Assembly (NCBI GenBank): GCA_023700805.1
Contig: JAMPYF010000006.1
Coordinates: forward strand, 1-64,000
Reading direction: 5' to 3'
Origin: Sulfuritalea sp.
Lineage (GTDB): Bacteria; Pseudomonadota; Gammaproteobacteria; Burkholderiales; Rhodocyclaceae
DNA length: 64,000 bases
Of the stretch, positions 9,312-19,519 are shown one piece after another. Each line of letters starts with the position of its first letter. Position 1 is the stretch's first letter. Both the position numbers and the translations under genes were made by a program. The notes beneath the pieces were generated by a model. That model ran no database searches. It was not told the origin of the DNA and saw only the letters and a list, made by a program, of their open reading frames with translations.

Positions 9312-10883
9312 TCACCTTGGCGCTTGCTGCATTCTCGCGCCGCCAGCCAACCAGACGTCGCCGACGCGGACAACCGGATGCTGCTTGGCACTCAATCCCT
9401 GTACATCAGCCTTGGCCAGTATATGGAAGCGCCGCCCACCCAAATACAAGAATACCGCATCTTCATTGATGGTCCTGGCGACGCCGCACAAGGCTTTCTT
9501 CCGCACTTCGGCATCGTTGCTCGTCGCCTGGGCAAGCAGGTGTCCGTCCATGGCGGGACTGGCGTAGCCGCTGAAGTTCACCCGGCCTTTCGAGCCGAGG
9601 CTCTCCTGCAGATAGGGGCCCATGTCCGGGTAGTCGGAGAAGCGCCAACTGGAAATCTGGTATTCCCCGTTCATGACCTTCCTGAATACCTCGCCCGGCG
9701 CCAGCGGCGTCAGCGTCAGCGTCACACCGGCCTCCTTGAACAGGCGCTGTGCGATCTCGCCGGCCTCCTTGCCGCGCGGCGTGTTGGTATGCGCCAGTTC
9801 CAGGGCCACGGGCTGGCCATACTCTGCCAGCAGTTCCTTCGCCTTTGCCAGGTCATGATTCCGGTAGCCACTGTCACCGCAGTCCGGGCTGCCGCCGTAG
9901 GGATCGGCGACGACCGGAATGGTGCCGCGGAAATCCGCCTTCACGAGGAATTCCTGGTTCCAGGCATGCGCCAGCGCCCGGCGCACACGCGGATCATTGA
10001 GCGGCGGCTTCGAACTATTGAAAAGGAAGGTATACGGCCCGGCAAAATCGCCGCTATACACCTTGAGCGTCCGATCCTCCCGCGCCTGCAGGATGTGGGC
10101 GCCGCGGTCGGTCACGATGGCATCGGCCTGACCGGCCTGCAGCGCGGAGAAGCGGGCCTGCATGTCCGGCATCGGGCGAAACACGACGGTGTCGAGGTAC
10201 GGTCGGCCCTTGCGCCAGTAATTGGGATTCCGCACCAGCACGAGACGGTCGTTTCTCACCCACTCCTTGAAGACGAAGGGGCCGGTGCCGACCGGAGCGC
10301 GGTTCTGTGTGTCCTCCTGCACCGCCTTCGGCGACGGGATGACGGCAGCGAATCCCGCGCTGCCAATCTGGGTCTTGAAGAGTATCCACGGCCGCTTCAG
10401 CGTGAAACGGACGGTATGGTCGTCCGCCTTGGTCACGGATTCGATCGGTTCGAGGGCGGAGCGTCCCATATAGCGGTTCTTCGGATCGAGCAATCGCTGC
10501 CAGTGGGCGACGACGGCGTCGGCATTGAAAGGAGTGCCGTCATGGAAGGCAACGCCTTCGCGCAGCCTGATAGTCCAGACCTTGCCGTCCGCCGATGTCG
10601 ATGCCGAGAGGGCGAGTTCCGGCACCAGGTTGCCCTTCGCGTCGATGTCGAACAGCCGTTCCTCGACCGCCAGCAGCACATTGCGGTCCATGGCACCGAG
10701 AAAGCGGGCCTTGATCGGATCGAAGCCAACGAAGTCCTCCTCGATGCCCACCGTCAGGCTGCCGCCCTGAACGGGGCCGGACGCCGATGCCGGGGCACCC
10801 TGAATCAGGATCGCCAGCAGCGCGAGAAGACACAATCCCATCGCCCAGGCAGGCTGCGTTCGTGACTCATTCCGTGTTTGCAC
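9312..10883 (-). CDS. peptide ABC transporter substrate-binding protein (SBP family 5)
   Basis: Signal peptide, VWTIRLREGVAFHDGTPFNADAVVAHWQRLLDP, GTGPFVFKEW. Confidence 0.93.
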   Translation of the reverse strand: MQTRNESRTQPAWAMGLCLLALLAILIQGAPASASGPVQGGSLTVGIEEDFVGFDPIKARFLGAMDRNVLLAVEERLFDIDAKGNLVPELALSASTSADGKVWTIRLREGVAFHDGTPFNADAVVAHWQRLLDPKNRYMGRSALEPIESVTKADDHTVRFTLKRPWILFKTQIGSAGFAAVIPSPKAVQEDTQNRAPVGTGPFVFKEWVRNDRLVLVRNPNYWRKGRPYLDTVVFRPMPDMQARFSALQAGQADAIVTDRGAHILQAREDRTLKVYSGDFAGPYTFLFNSSKPPLNDPRVRRALAHAWNQEFLVKADFRGTIPVVADPYGGSPDCGDSGYRNHDLAKAKELLAEYGQPVALELAHTNTPRGKEAGEIAQRLFKEAGVTLTLTPLAPGEVFRKVMNGEYQISSWRFSDYPDMGPYLQESLGSKGRVNFSGYASPAMDGHLLAQATSNDAEVRKKALCGVARTINEDAVFLYLGGRRFHILAKADVQGLSAKQHPVVRVGDVWLAGGARMQQAPR

Positions 10884-10937
10884 TCTCTGCTCCTTGTGTC
10901 GAAGCGAGGGAGTTGTCGCTCCCCCGCATCACCTCGT

Positions 10938-11501
10938 TCAGCCGCCGAGCATGGACTTCTTCAGGCTTTCGCTTGCCGGCTGTTCGCCCAGCCAGATTTT
11001 CAGCAACGCACTGTTGAAGGCGTCGCCGGCGATGGTCCCCTTGGCGGCGCCGTTGTGCGAAACGACTGTGCCAGTGCCGGGAATGAAGTCGAAGAATAAG
11101 GCCTGTCCGCTTTGCACGTCCTTGATGTCGCGGATGATGCCGACCAGTTGCTCGACCTGGGCCTTCATGGCGTCCATTTCGTCCTTGCCGTGGTTTTTCG
11201 ACAGACCGCCGACGAACGCGGGGACCAACTGCTCGGCGGTCGCGTCGATCAGGAGCGACATTTGCACCCGCCGCGGCGCAGTGGCGCCAAGCACACCGCT
11301 GAGGCTTGTCTGCTTTTTCGGTACGTAGAGCGCGCCGACATAGATATCCATCGTGGGATTGCCGCGAACGCCCGCGCCGTTCAGCACCAGATCGGTACCG
11401 GAGAGCGACACCTTGTCTTCGAGCTTGACGCCGGCGACCTCTGCCGCGCCTGCAGTGGCCGACAAAACGAGGCCCAGGAATAGTACCGTCAGTTTGTTCA
11501 T
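10938..11501 (-). CDS. periplasmic chalcone-isomerase-like protein
   Basis: Signal peptide then AGVKLEDKVSLSGTDLVLNGAGVRGNPTMDIYVGALYVPKK, bacterial CHI-like fold signature. Confidence 0.8.
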   Translation of the reverse strand: MNKLTVLFLGLVLSATAGAAEVAGVKLEDKVSLSGTDLVLNGAGVRGNPTMDIYVGALYVPKKQTSLSGVLGATAPRRVQMSLLIDATAEQLVPAFVGGLSKNHGKDEMDAMKAQVEQLVGIIRDIKDVQSGQALFFDFIPGTGTVVSHNGAAKGTIAGDAFNSALLKIWLGEQPASESLKKSMLGG

Positions 11502-12442
11502 GTTTTCTCCTCTTCATTGCTTGGATGAACGGCAGGATGCCGCTTCTGGTTGAAGCCTTCAATGTCGTTGATGCGTACCGCATGGGCAAACCGGAAAATG
11601 TCCGACACTTCGGTGGCCCGGTTGGCGCCATGGAACCAGGCATCCTTGCAGGCCGCAGCGCTGACCATCTCCATCGTCTCGAATCCGCGCGCACGCAGAA
11701 ATGGCACGACTTCATCTTCGTCGATGCCGAACAGAAAGGGCTCGCCGCGTTCCTTTACCCGCCTGCGCAGGGTGATCGCCTCCCTGCGCCGGCTGCTTCC
11801 ATCGATCACCGCCCGCGGAAAGTAATCGAAGAGGACGGCGCTACCCACGGCAGAGTTTCGCGCCATGAACGCCAGCGTATCGTCGATGGCGGTGGCGTTG
11901 AGGTAGTAGCTCACGCCTTCCCAGATGAAGAGGGTCGTCTTGCTGCTGTCGTAGCCCGCCCCGCATAGCCGGCTCTTCAAATCGTCGCAACTGAAGTCCA
12001 CAGAAACGAATTCGACGTGAAGCGGAAGCTCGCCCAGAACATCCACCAGCTTCGCGAGCTTGACCGACTGGGTCGCCGGGTGATCAACCTCGAAGACCCT
12101 GACGCCCTGGGCGGGATCGACCAGACGATAGGCCCGCGTGTCGTAGCCGGCGCCGAGAATGACGACCTGGCGGATGCCGTTGCCGAGGCAGGCCGTGGTG
12201 TGCTCGTCGAAGTAACGGGTGCGGGCAAGGACGGCGCCGCCCAGTCCCGGAAACTGGCGTTCGCCCAACCAGCGAAAGAATCGACCCAGCCACGGATGGC
12301 GCCCCATGGCGAGATAGGAGGGCCCGATGAAATGCCGCGCCAGGGGATCGCTGCAAACCCTTTCCCTTTCCGGCTTCAGCGTTTCGCGCGCGCGGAAGGC
12401 GGCGGCAGTCTCGGCGGTTTTGCTGGGCTTTCCCGTGATCAT
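11498..12442 (-). CDS. class I SAM-dependent methyltransferase (LCM/TIGR00027-type)
   Basis: VVILGAGYDTRAYRL, VFEVDHPATQSVKL motifs. Confidence 0.85.
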   Translation of the reverse strand: MITGKPSKTAETAAAFRARETLKPERERVCSDPLARHFIGPSYLAMGRHPWLGRFFRWLGERQFPGLGGAVLARTRYFDEHTTACLGNGIRQVVILGAGYDTRAYRLVDPAQGVRVFEVDHPATQSVKLAKLVDVLGELPLHVEFVSVDFSCDDLKSRLCGAGYDSSKTTLFIWEGVSYYLNATAIDDTLAFMARNSAVGSAVLFDYFPRAVIDGSSRRREAITLRRRVKERGEPFLFGIDEDEVVPFLRARGFETMEMVSAAACKDAWFHGANRATEVSDIFRFAHAVRINDIEGFNQKRHPAVHPSNEEEKT

Positions 12443-12574
12443 GCGGCGAAGGATGCCGCCGGCGATGCGTATTCCGCAAACGCAAAGATTTCACCTCGAA
12501 CTGCATTTTTCGCAATCGACGGGCCGCACCCTATAATTCCCGATCAGTTTCGTTCGGCGAGGTCAGCGGTCGAC

Positions 12575-13516
12575 ATGCAGGCGGTGCGTCTTCCCTCCAC
12601 CAAGGACTTGCGGGCTTTCGAGGCCACCATGCGCCTGGGCAGCATCAAGGCCGCTGCCGAATGCCTCAATCTGAGCCCATCCGCGGTCAGCCGGCGCATC
12701 CAGAGCCTGGAAGAGGAACTGGGCAGGCAACTCTTCGACCGCGACGTGCAGGGCCTGACCCTGACCGAGGCCGGGAGCTACTACGCCGCGCAGCTGCAAT
12801 CGATTTTCCAGGCGCTGGAACAGGCCACGCTTGCCGTGCGCAAGCAGTCGCGCCAGCGCCTGGTCGTGCTCGCGCCTTCGATGATCTCCCAGGCGATCGT
12901 GGGCCAACTGGACTCCTTCAATACGGCGCTGCCCGACATTGAACTCATCCTGCATGTCTTCCCCGGATCCCCGGGATCGGATCCCGGCATCGCCACAGCC
13001 GATATCGCCTTCTCGTGGGGCAACAAGGAATGGGAGGGCTGGAACTCGCGTCTGATCTCGCCACGCGGCCATCTGGTGCCGATGTGCACACCCAGGCTGC
13101 TCAAGTCGGGAAAGCCGTTTTCAATCGAGGAATTACCGGAACAGACCTGGATTGTCGCGCGGCACTTCGAAAGCGCCTGGAATCTTTGGTATCAGGGGCT
13201 CGGCATGCCGATGCCTACTCCTCGCCGACTCCTCGAAACGCCGAACGGACTGATGGCGATGGAGGCGGCGGAACGCAGCGACGGCATACTGATTGGCTTC
13301 GGCTTCGCGGGCTATCCCGACTTCAGCATCCTGGCCGGTCGCTTCCAGCCAGCGCATGCCTTCCACGCCCTGGTGCCCGACCATGGCTTTCGTATGAACA
13401 CCCGACCGGAAGGCGACAACCCCGCCACCCCACGCTTCGCCGCGTGGTTCTTCGAAACCGTCTGGGGACACGCTCCCGTTCAGAAGATGATGGCTGCGCA
13501 GGGGCTTCGCGCCTAA
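12575..13516 (+). CDS. LysR-family transcriptional regulator
   Basis: N-terminal HTH DLRAFEATMRLGSIKAAAECLNLSPSAVSRRIQSLEEELGRQLFDR. Confidence 0.93.
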   Translation: MQAVRLPSTKDLRAFEATMRLGSIKAAAECLNLSPSAVSRRIQSLEEELGRQLFDRDVQGLTLTEAGSYYAAQLQSIFQALEQATLAVRKQSRQRLVVLAPSMISQAIVGQLDSFNTALPDIELILHVFPGSPGSDPGIATADIAFSWGNKEWEGWNSRLISPRGHLVPMCTPRLLKSGKPFSIEELPEQTWIVARHFESAWNLWYQGLGMPMPTPRRLLETPNGLMAMEAAERSDGILIGFGFAGYPDFSILAGRFQPAHAFHALVPDHGFRMNTRPEGDNPATPRFAAWFFETVWGHAPVQKMMAAQGLRA

Positions 13517-13580
13517 GACGGCGCATTGCTGGCCGGAGTCAACGTGTGACAGCGCGGGCAGCCTGAGTACCCGTTGCTAT

Positions 13581-14744
13581 CTAAGGCGCCAGCGCCCGCT
13601 CCACCAGCCGTACCCAGTAGCGGATGCCGGTGGCGATGATCTCGTCGTTGAAGTCGTAATGCGGGCTGTGCAGCATGCAGCCGCCTTCGCCCGGACCGTT
13701 GCCGAGCCAGACATAGCAGCCGGGCACGACGCGTGACAGATAGGCGAAATCCTCGGCGCCCATGCTCGGCGGCAAGTTGGTCAGCACCTGCGCCTCGCCC
13801 ACTACCTGGCGTGCCACGTCGCGGGCGATCAGGCTCGGTTCGCTTGCATTGACAGTGGGCGGATAGCCTCGCTCGTAGCGCAGGTCGATGCTGACCCGGT
13901 AGGTCGACTCGATGCCGGTGCAGATGCGCCGCAAGCCCTGTTCGAGAGCATCCTGCAATTCGGCATTGAGCGTACGCACCGTGCCGCCCAGCACCGCCGT
14001 CTCCGGCAGCACGTTGTCGGCATGGCCGGCATGAAAGCGCGTGACGCTGACCACGGCCGCGGCCAGCGGATCAGTATTGCGCGACACCAGCGACTGCAGC
14101 GCCTGCACCAGGGCACTCCCTGCCAGCACCACGTCCACCGCCTGATGCGGCATCGCCGCGTGGCCGCCGCGGCCGGTGACCTCGATCTCGAAACGATCGG
14201 TGCCGGCCATCACCGGTCCTTCGGTGACGCCGAAGCTGCCGACCGCCATGCCGGGCCAGTTGTGCAGGCCGAATACCATGTCCATCGGGAAGCGTTCGAA
14301 CAGGCCTTCCTCGACCATCACGCGGCCGCCGCCTTCGTGCTCTTCGGCCGGCTGGAAAATGAAATACACGGTGCCATCGAAGTCGCGCAACTGGCACAAG
14401 GCTTCGGCAGCCCCCAGCAGCATTGCGGTGTGGCCGTCATGGCCGCAGGCGTGCATCTTTCCTTCATGCGTCGAATGGTGCGGAAAGCTGTTCAACTCCG
14501 TGAGCGGCAATGCATCCATGTCGGCACGCAGGCCGATCGCGCGCGCACTGGTGCCCAGCGCAAGCTTGGCGACGACGCCGGTGCGGGCAATGCCGCGATG
14601 GACTTCGAGACCAAGGCCGTCAAGATAGTCGGCCACCTTCGCCGCCGTGCGTTTTTCGGCGAAGGCGAGTTCGGGATGCGCATGGATGTCGCGCCGCAGC
14701 ACGGCGACCTTGGACGTCAGGTTGGGCAGGATGTCGTCGATCAT
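13581..14744 (-). CDS. M20-family amidohydrolase (hippurate hydrolase/aminoacylase-like)
   Basis: RRDIHAHPELAFAEKRTA, MHACGHDGHTAMLLGAA, GAEDFAYL. Confidence 0.92.
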   Translation of the reverse strand: MIDDILPNLTSKVAVLRRDIHAHPELAFAEKRTAAKVADYLDGLGLEVHRGIARTGVVAKLALGTSARAIGLRADMDALPLTELNSFPHHSTHEGKMHACGHDGHTAMLLGAAEALCQLRDFDGTVYFIFQPAEEHEGGGRVMVEEGLFERFPMDMVFGLHNWPGMAVGSFGVTEGPVMAGTDRFEIEVTGRGGHAAMPHQAVDVVLAGSALVQALQSLVSRNTDPLAAAVVSVTRFHAGHADNVLPETAVLGGTVRTLNAELQDALEQGLRRICTGIESTYRVSIDLRYERGYPPTVNASEPSLIARDVARQVVGEAQVLTNLPPSMGAEDFAYLSRVVPGCYVWLGNGPGEGGCMLHSPHYDFNDEIIATGIRYWVRLVERALAP

Positions 14745-14878
14745 TGCAGATCCACCTCGGCTTGGAATTCTCACGATCTTGAATCCTAACAGCCTCGCCG
14801 GAGGGTGGCGAGGGCAGGATGGCGCCGCTCCCCGGCGCAGGGGCTTGCAGACTGCGCCCGGTCGTCTATTATTTTGCT

Positions 14879-16153
14879 ATGGCGATCAGTTCGACACTGC
14901 CCATATCAGGCTTCGGTACCGTAATCGCGACACGTGCCGTGTCGGTGCGCGATGCGAATTCGCTGGCTCAGCAGATTCCCTCGCTCGCCGGTCCAAGTGT
15001 CGCGGTGACGATAGGCGCCACCACCCTCGCGCCGCAGCTCTACAACTCGGCTGGGTTGTTGCGCGCCCTGATCGGACTCGATACCGCCGACGCCCTGCCA
15101 TCCGGTGCGGATCCCGGTGCGGTTTCGTCCGAGTTGCAGGGCAATCTCGAAACCGTGCTCGGCCTGAACTCCGAGGCCGGCAGTCTGGGAGTTTCCGACT
15201 CGATAGGATCGCTCGCCAATCTTTCCGCGGATTCGCTGCAGGCGCTGAACAATGTCCTGGCGGACGGCCTCGACACAACGACCGGCGCAAGCAGTGATCA
15301 GGCCCTGCGGGAATTGCTGGCCCAGACCCTGAACGCCTCGTCTTCCGGATTGGATCGGACAACGGCAGCCGCCTCCGTGGTCAACACGAGCGGCGTGCTG
15401 CGGGCTGCGTCTGCCGACGAATCGCTCAGGGCGCTCAACGCGCTGCCGACGTCGAACCTCGGACTCGCAGCCACCGCGCTCGATACGGGAATCGGCGACG
15501 CCGGCTTGCCGCACAACGCGCTCAACGACGCGTCCAGCCTGGCCTTCAACAGGTTGCTGGCAACCCGACTGGAACAGGCGATCGGCGAACTCGACACCAG
15601 CCGGCCGCGCCGGCGCCCCGGCAGTTCCGCGGGCGCAAGCGATCTGCTCCTGTCGGGCGTCTCGCTGCTGACCGCGGCGACCGACGCGTCGGCGCTCATT
15701 GGCGAATCTGCCCTGACAGCCGACGAACTCGCGCTGGCGCAGAGTCTGTCGGCGGAATCCCTGGTCCGGCTTGCCCTGCAGACGCCGCGCCGCGCCGACG
15801 AGGCTGCCTCAACCGGCAATACGCAGGCCTTGTTCGCCACCGAGAGCGCCGAAGCAAGCGCGCCACGCACCAGCGCGGCAGGCCTGCAGGCGACAGTCCG
15901 GAGTGGCGCCGCGACACCAACTGCGGCGGCACTGAATCCCGCGCCGGCCCCGTTACGCGCCATGACCGATACCCCGGGCGCCTCCATCACCCTGGAACCG
16001 CGCTACGCCGAACTCGCCGCCTCGATGACCATGGGCGCGGCCGTGTATCGCTATCAGGCCAGCGTCGCCCTGGGTGTTCCGCCCGGCGCAGTCGATCCGG
16101 CACGGACCGTGCGGCCGATCCGCCCGGTACACGAAGCCGAGAGAATCTCCTAG
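14879..16153 (+). CDS. hypothetical Ala/Ser/Leu-rich protein, no recognisable domain
   Basis: Long open frame MAISSTLPISGFGTVIATRAVSVRDANSLAQQIPSL...; no signal peptide or known motif recognised; a partly open antisense frame leaves some doubt. Confidence 0.6.
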   Translation: MAISSTLPISGFGTVIATRAVSVRDANSLAQQIPSLAGPSVAVTIGATTLAPQLYNSAGLLRALIGLDTADALPSGADPGAVSSELQGNLETVLGLNSEAGSLGVSDSIGSLANLSADSLQALNNVLADGLDTTTGASSDQALRELLAQTLNASSSGLDRTTAAASVVNTSGVLRAASADESLRALNALPTSNLGLAATALDTGIGDAGLPHNALNDASSLAFNRLLATRLEQAIGELDTSRPRRRPGSSAGASDLLLSGVSLLTAATDASALIGESALTADELALAQSLSAESLVRLALQTPRRADEAASTGNTQALFATESAEASAPRTSAAGLQATVRSGAATPTAAALNPAPAPLRAMTDTPGASITLEPRYAELAASMTMGAAVYRYQASVALGVPPGAVDPARTVRPIRPVHEAERIS

Positions 16154-16238
16154 CTGCCGCTCGTCCGGCAGGTCAGCAGTGGGGGAAGTCGATCGCCCGC
16201 CGCACGCGAGCCGGAGTTTCCGGTATGGTTCCGGGCGC

Positions 16239-17399
16239 ATGGACCTCAATCAACGCCGCATCGCTCATCTCGACATGGATGCCTTCTACGCATCCGTCGA
16301 GCTCCTGCGCTACCCCGAACTGCGCGGCCTGCCGGTGGTGATCGGCGGTCGCCGCGACCAGCAACCTGAGTTGCTGGCCGACGGCAGCCGGCGCTTTTTC
16401 CGCCTGCGCGACTATGTCGGCCGCGGCGTCATCACCACCTCGACCTACGAAGCCCGCGCGCTGGGCGTGTTCTCCGCCATGGGCGTGATGAAGGCGGCGA
16501 AACTGGCGCCGGACGCCATCCTGCTGCCGGTCGATTTCGATGCCTACCGCCATTACTCGCGCCTGTTCAAGGCCGCCGTGGCGGCCATCACGCCGCAGAT
16601 CGAGGATCGCGGCATCGACGAAATCTACATCGACCTGAGCCAACTGCCCGGCGACACGCTGAGCCTCGCACGACGCATCAAGCAGGCGGTGAAGGACGCC
16701 ACCGGACTCTCCTGCTCGATAGCCATCAGCCCCAGCAAGCTGTTGTCGAAAATCGGCTCGGACCTGGAAAAGCCCGATGGTCTGACGCTGCTCGACCAGA
16801 GCGACATCCCGTCGCGCATCTGGCCGCTGCCGGTGCGCAAGATCAACGGCATCGGGCCCAAGGCCGGCGAAAAACTCGCAGCGCTGGGCATTGCCAGCAT
16901 CGGCGAACTGGCCCGCGCCGATCCAGCGCTGTTGCAAGACCACTTCGGCCGCAGCTATGCCGAGTGGCTGCATGCCGTGTCGCACGGCATCGACGACCGT
17001 CCGGTGGTGACCGAGTCCGAGACAAAATCGATCAGCCGCGAAACCACCTTCGAGCGCGACCTCCATGCGCGCCGCGACCGCGCCGCCCTGTCCGCAATAT
17101 TCACCTCGCTGTGCAACCGCGTCGCCGCGGATCTGCAGCGCAAGGGCTTTCTGGCCCGCACCATCGGCATCAAGCTGCGTTACGAAGACTTTCGCATCGC
17201 CACGCGCGACCTGACCCTGCCGGCGCCGACCGCCGACCCGGCGGTGATCCGCCGCGCCGCCGGCGAATGCCTGCGCCGCGTGCCGCTGCAGCAGAAACTG
17301 CGCCTGCTCGGCGTGCGCACCAGCGCGCTGACATCGAGCAGCGCGCCGCAGCTAGCGTCAGCGTCCGCGCAGGCCGAACTGCCCCTGACGGCCGGCTGA
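16239..17399 (+). CDS. dinB: DNA polymerase IV (Y-family)
   Basis: HLDMDAFYASVELLRYPELRGLPVVIGG, SCSIAISPSKLLSKIGSDLEKPDG; ends inside a REP-like palindrome. Confidence 0.95.
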   Translation: MDLNQRRIAHLDMDAFYASVELLRYPELRGLPVVIGGRRDQQPELLADGSRRFFRLRDYVGRGVITTSTYEARALGVFSAMGVMKAAKLAPDAILLPVDFDAYRHYSRLFKAAVAAITPQIEDRGIDEIYIDLSQLPGDTLSLARRIKQAVKDATGLSCSIAISPSKLLSKIGSDLEKPDGLTLLDQSDIPSRIWPLPVRKINGIGPKAGEKLAALGIASIGELARADPALLQDHFGRSYAEWLHAVSHGIDDRPVVTESETKSISRETTFERDLHARRDRAALSAIFTSLCNRVAADLQRKGFLARTIGIKLRYEDFRIATRDLTLPAPTADPAVIRRAAGECLRRVPLQQKLRLLGVRTSALTSSSAPQLASASAQAELPLTAG

Positions 17400-17407
17400 A
17401 GCCGGCC
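17390..17407. repeat. REP-like palindrome overlapping dinB stop codon
   Basis: GGCCGGCTGAAGCCGGCC; exact RC of the first arm core of the 34888-34940 REPIN. Confidence 0.65.
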
Positions 17408-17479
17408 TAAATCTGCCAAGGCGAAACACCACACTAGAATGCCTTTCGAATCCACCGACGCCTCCACCAGAACGAATCA

Positions 17480-18493
17480 ATGAAAACTATCCAGCTCGTT
17501 GCATTGTTATTCCTGCTCCACCTCGCGCCCGCCCACGCCGGCAAGACGCTCGACCAAGTCAGGCAGCGCGCGCAACTGGCCTGCGGGGTCAGCACCGGCG
17601 TCATCGGTTTTTCCTCGGCCGACAGCCAGGGCCGCTGGAACGGCTTCGATGTCGATCTCTGCCGCGCCGTCGCGGCTGCCGTGCTGAACGACGCGGCCAA
17701 GGTCAAATACGTGCCGCTCAATGCCCAGCAGCGCTTCACGGCATTGCAGTCGGGCGAGGTCGATCTGCTCTCGCGCAACACGACCTGGACGCTGACGCGC
17801 GACGCCTCGCTGGGCCTGCACTTCACCGCCGTCACCTACTACGATGGCCAGGGTTTCCTGGTGCCGAAGAAACTGAAAATCACCAGCGCCAAACAATTGA
17901 AGAATGCGGAAATCTGCGTGCAGTCCGGCACCACGACGGAAAAGAATCTCGGCGACTGGTTCAAGGCTCAGGGCATCAGGATCAAGCCGGTGGTGTTCGA
18001 GAAATTCGAGGCCTCGATCAAGGCCTTCTTCAGCGGCCGCTGCCAGGCCTACACCACCGACGCCTCGGCGCTGGCCTTCATCCGCAGCAAGGAAGCGCCG
18101 CAGCCGGACGACTACGTGGTGCTGCCCGACCTGATATCGAAGGAGCCGCTGGGGCCGGTGGTGCGGCGCGGCGATGACGAATGGTTCGCCATCGTCAAAT
18201 GGGTCGTCTTCGCCCTGATCGAAGCCGAGGAATACGGCATCACCCAGGCCAACCTGGAGCAGATGAAGGCCAGCACCGATCCCGCGGTCCAGCGCCTGCT
18301 CGGAACCGCCGAGGACAGCGGCAAGCTGCTTGGTCTCGAGCGCGACTGGGCGGCGCGCGCGATCAAGGCGGTCGGCAACTACGGCGAGATGTTCCAGCGC
18401 AACGTCGGCAGCGCCTCGCCGCTGAAGCTGCCGCGCGGACTCAATGCGCTATGGAGCAAGGGCGGACTGATGTACGCGCCGCCGGTGCGCTGA
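17480..18493 (+). CDS. aapJ: general L-amino acid ABC transporter substrate-binding protein (AapJ-like)
   Basis: SBP family 3: GVSTGVIGFSSADSQGRWNGFDVDLCRAVAAAVL. Confidence 0.88.
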   Translation: MKTIQLVALLFLLHLAPAHAGKTLDQVRQRAQLACGVSTGVIGFSSADSQGRWNGFDVDLCRAVAAAVLNDAAKVKYVPLNAQQRFTALQSGEVDLLSRNTTWTLTRDASLGLHFTAVTYYDGQGFLVPKKLKITSAKQLKNAEICVQSGTTTEKNLGDWFKAQGIRIKPVVFEKFEASIKAFFSGRCQAYTTDASALAFIRSKEAPQPDDYVVLPDLISKEPLGPVVRRGDDEWFAIVKWVVFALIEAEEYGITQANLEQMKASTDPAVQRLLGTAEDSGKLLGLERDWAARAIKAVGNYGEMFQRNVGSASPLKLPRGLNALWSKGGLMYAPPVR

Positions 18494-18529
18494 AGCGCCG
18501 TACCGCCAGCGCCAACTCTTCGCCGACTC

Positions 18530-19519
18530 TTGACCGACTCAGCAGCGATGCAAGGCCGACGCCGACGCGAACTCGCTCTCCAGGCCCTGCTCGCGGCGGC
18601 GCTGCTGGGCGCGCTGTGGTGGCTGCTCGACGTCACCGCCGCCAACATGGCCGAGCGCGGCATCCGCAGCGGCTTCGATTTCCTCCGGGAGCCGGCCGGC
18701 TTCGCCATCGGCGAGAGCCTGCTGCCTTTCGAGTCGACCGACAGCGCGTTGTGGGCGCTGGCCGCAGGCTTGGCCAACACCTTGCGCGTGGCCTTGCCGG
18801 CGATACTCGCCAGCACCCTGCTCGGCACCCTGATCGGCCTCGGCCGGCTCTCGCCCAACCTGTTGCTGCGCGGCCTGTGCGCGGCCTACGTCGAAACCCT
18901 GCGCAACGTGCCGCTGCTGCTGCAACTGCTGGCCTGGTACTTCGTCGTCACCGACCTGCTGCCGCTGGCGAGCGAGGCGCTGCAGCTCGCGCCGCACGTC
19001 TTCCTCAGTAAAAGCGGCCTGGCCATCCCCTGGCTCGGCGGCGACAGCGGCGTGCTCGACCTGCCGCTGCGCGGCGAAATCAACATCGTCGGCGGCGCGA
19101 CCCTGACTCCCGAATTCCTCGCCCTGTTCCTCGGCCTCAGTCTCTATACCGCGGCCTATATCGCCGAAACCGTGCGCGCCGGCATCCAGGCCGTGCCGCG
19201 CGGCCAAAGCGACGCGGCGCTGGCGCTGGGCCTGACGCGGGTCCAGCTGTTCCGCCTGGTGCTGCTGCCGCAGGCCCTGCGCAGCATCATTCCGCCGCTG
19301 ACCAACCAGCACCTGAGCCTGACCAAGAATGCCTCGCTGGCGGTCGCCATCGGCTATCCCGACCTGGTCTCGGTGGCCAACACCACGCTGAACCAGACCG
19401 GCCGCGCCGCGGAATGCATCGCGCTGATCATGGCCGTGTACCTGATCCTCTCGCTGCTCACGGCCTGGCTCAGCGCCTGGCTGGAACGCCGCAGCGGGCG
19501 CTGGGCGGAACGCGCATGA
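18530..19519 (+). CDS. aapQ: general L-amino acid ABC transporter permease (AapQ-like)
   Basis: YIAETVRAGIQAVPRGQSDAALALGLTRVQLFRLVLLPQALRSIIPPL. Confidence 0.88.
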   Translation: MTDSAAMQGRRRRELALQALLAAALLGALWWLLDVTAANMAERGIRSGFDFLREPAGFAIGESLLPFESTDSALWALAAGLANTLRVALPAILASTLLGTLIGLGRLSPNLLLRGLCAAYVETLRNVPLLLQLLAWYFVVTDLLPLASEALQLAPHVFLSKSGLAIPWLGGDSGVLDLPLRGEINIVGGATLTPEFLALFLGLSLYTAAYIAETVRAGIQAVPRGQSDAALALGLTRVQLFRLVLLPQALRSIIPPLTNQHLSLTKNASLAVAIGYPDLVSVANTTLNQTGRAAECIALIMAVYLILSLLTAWLSAWLERRSGRWAERA

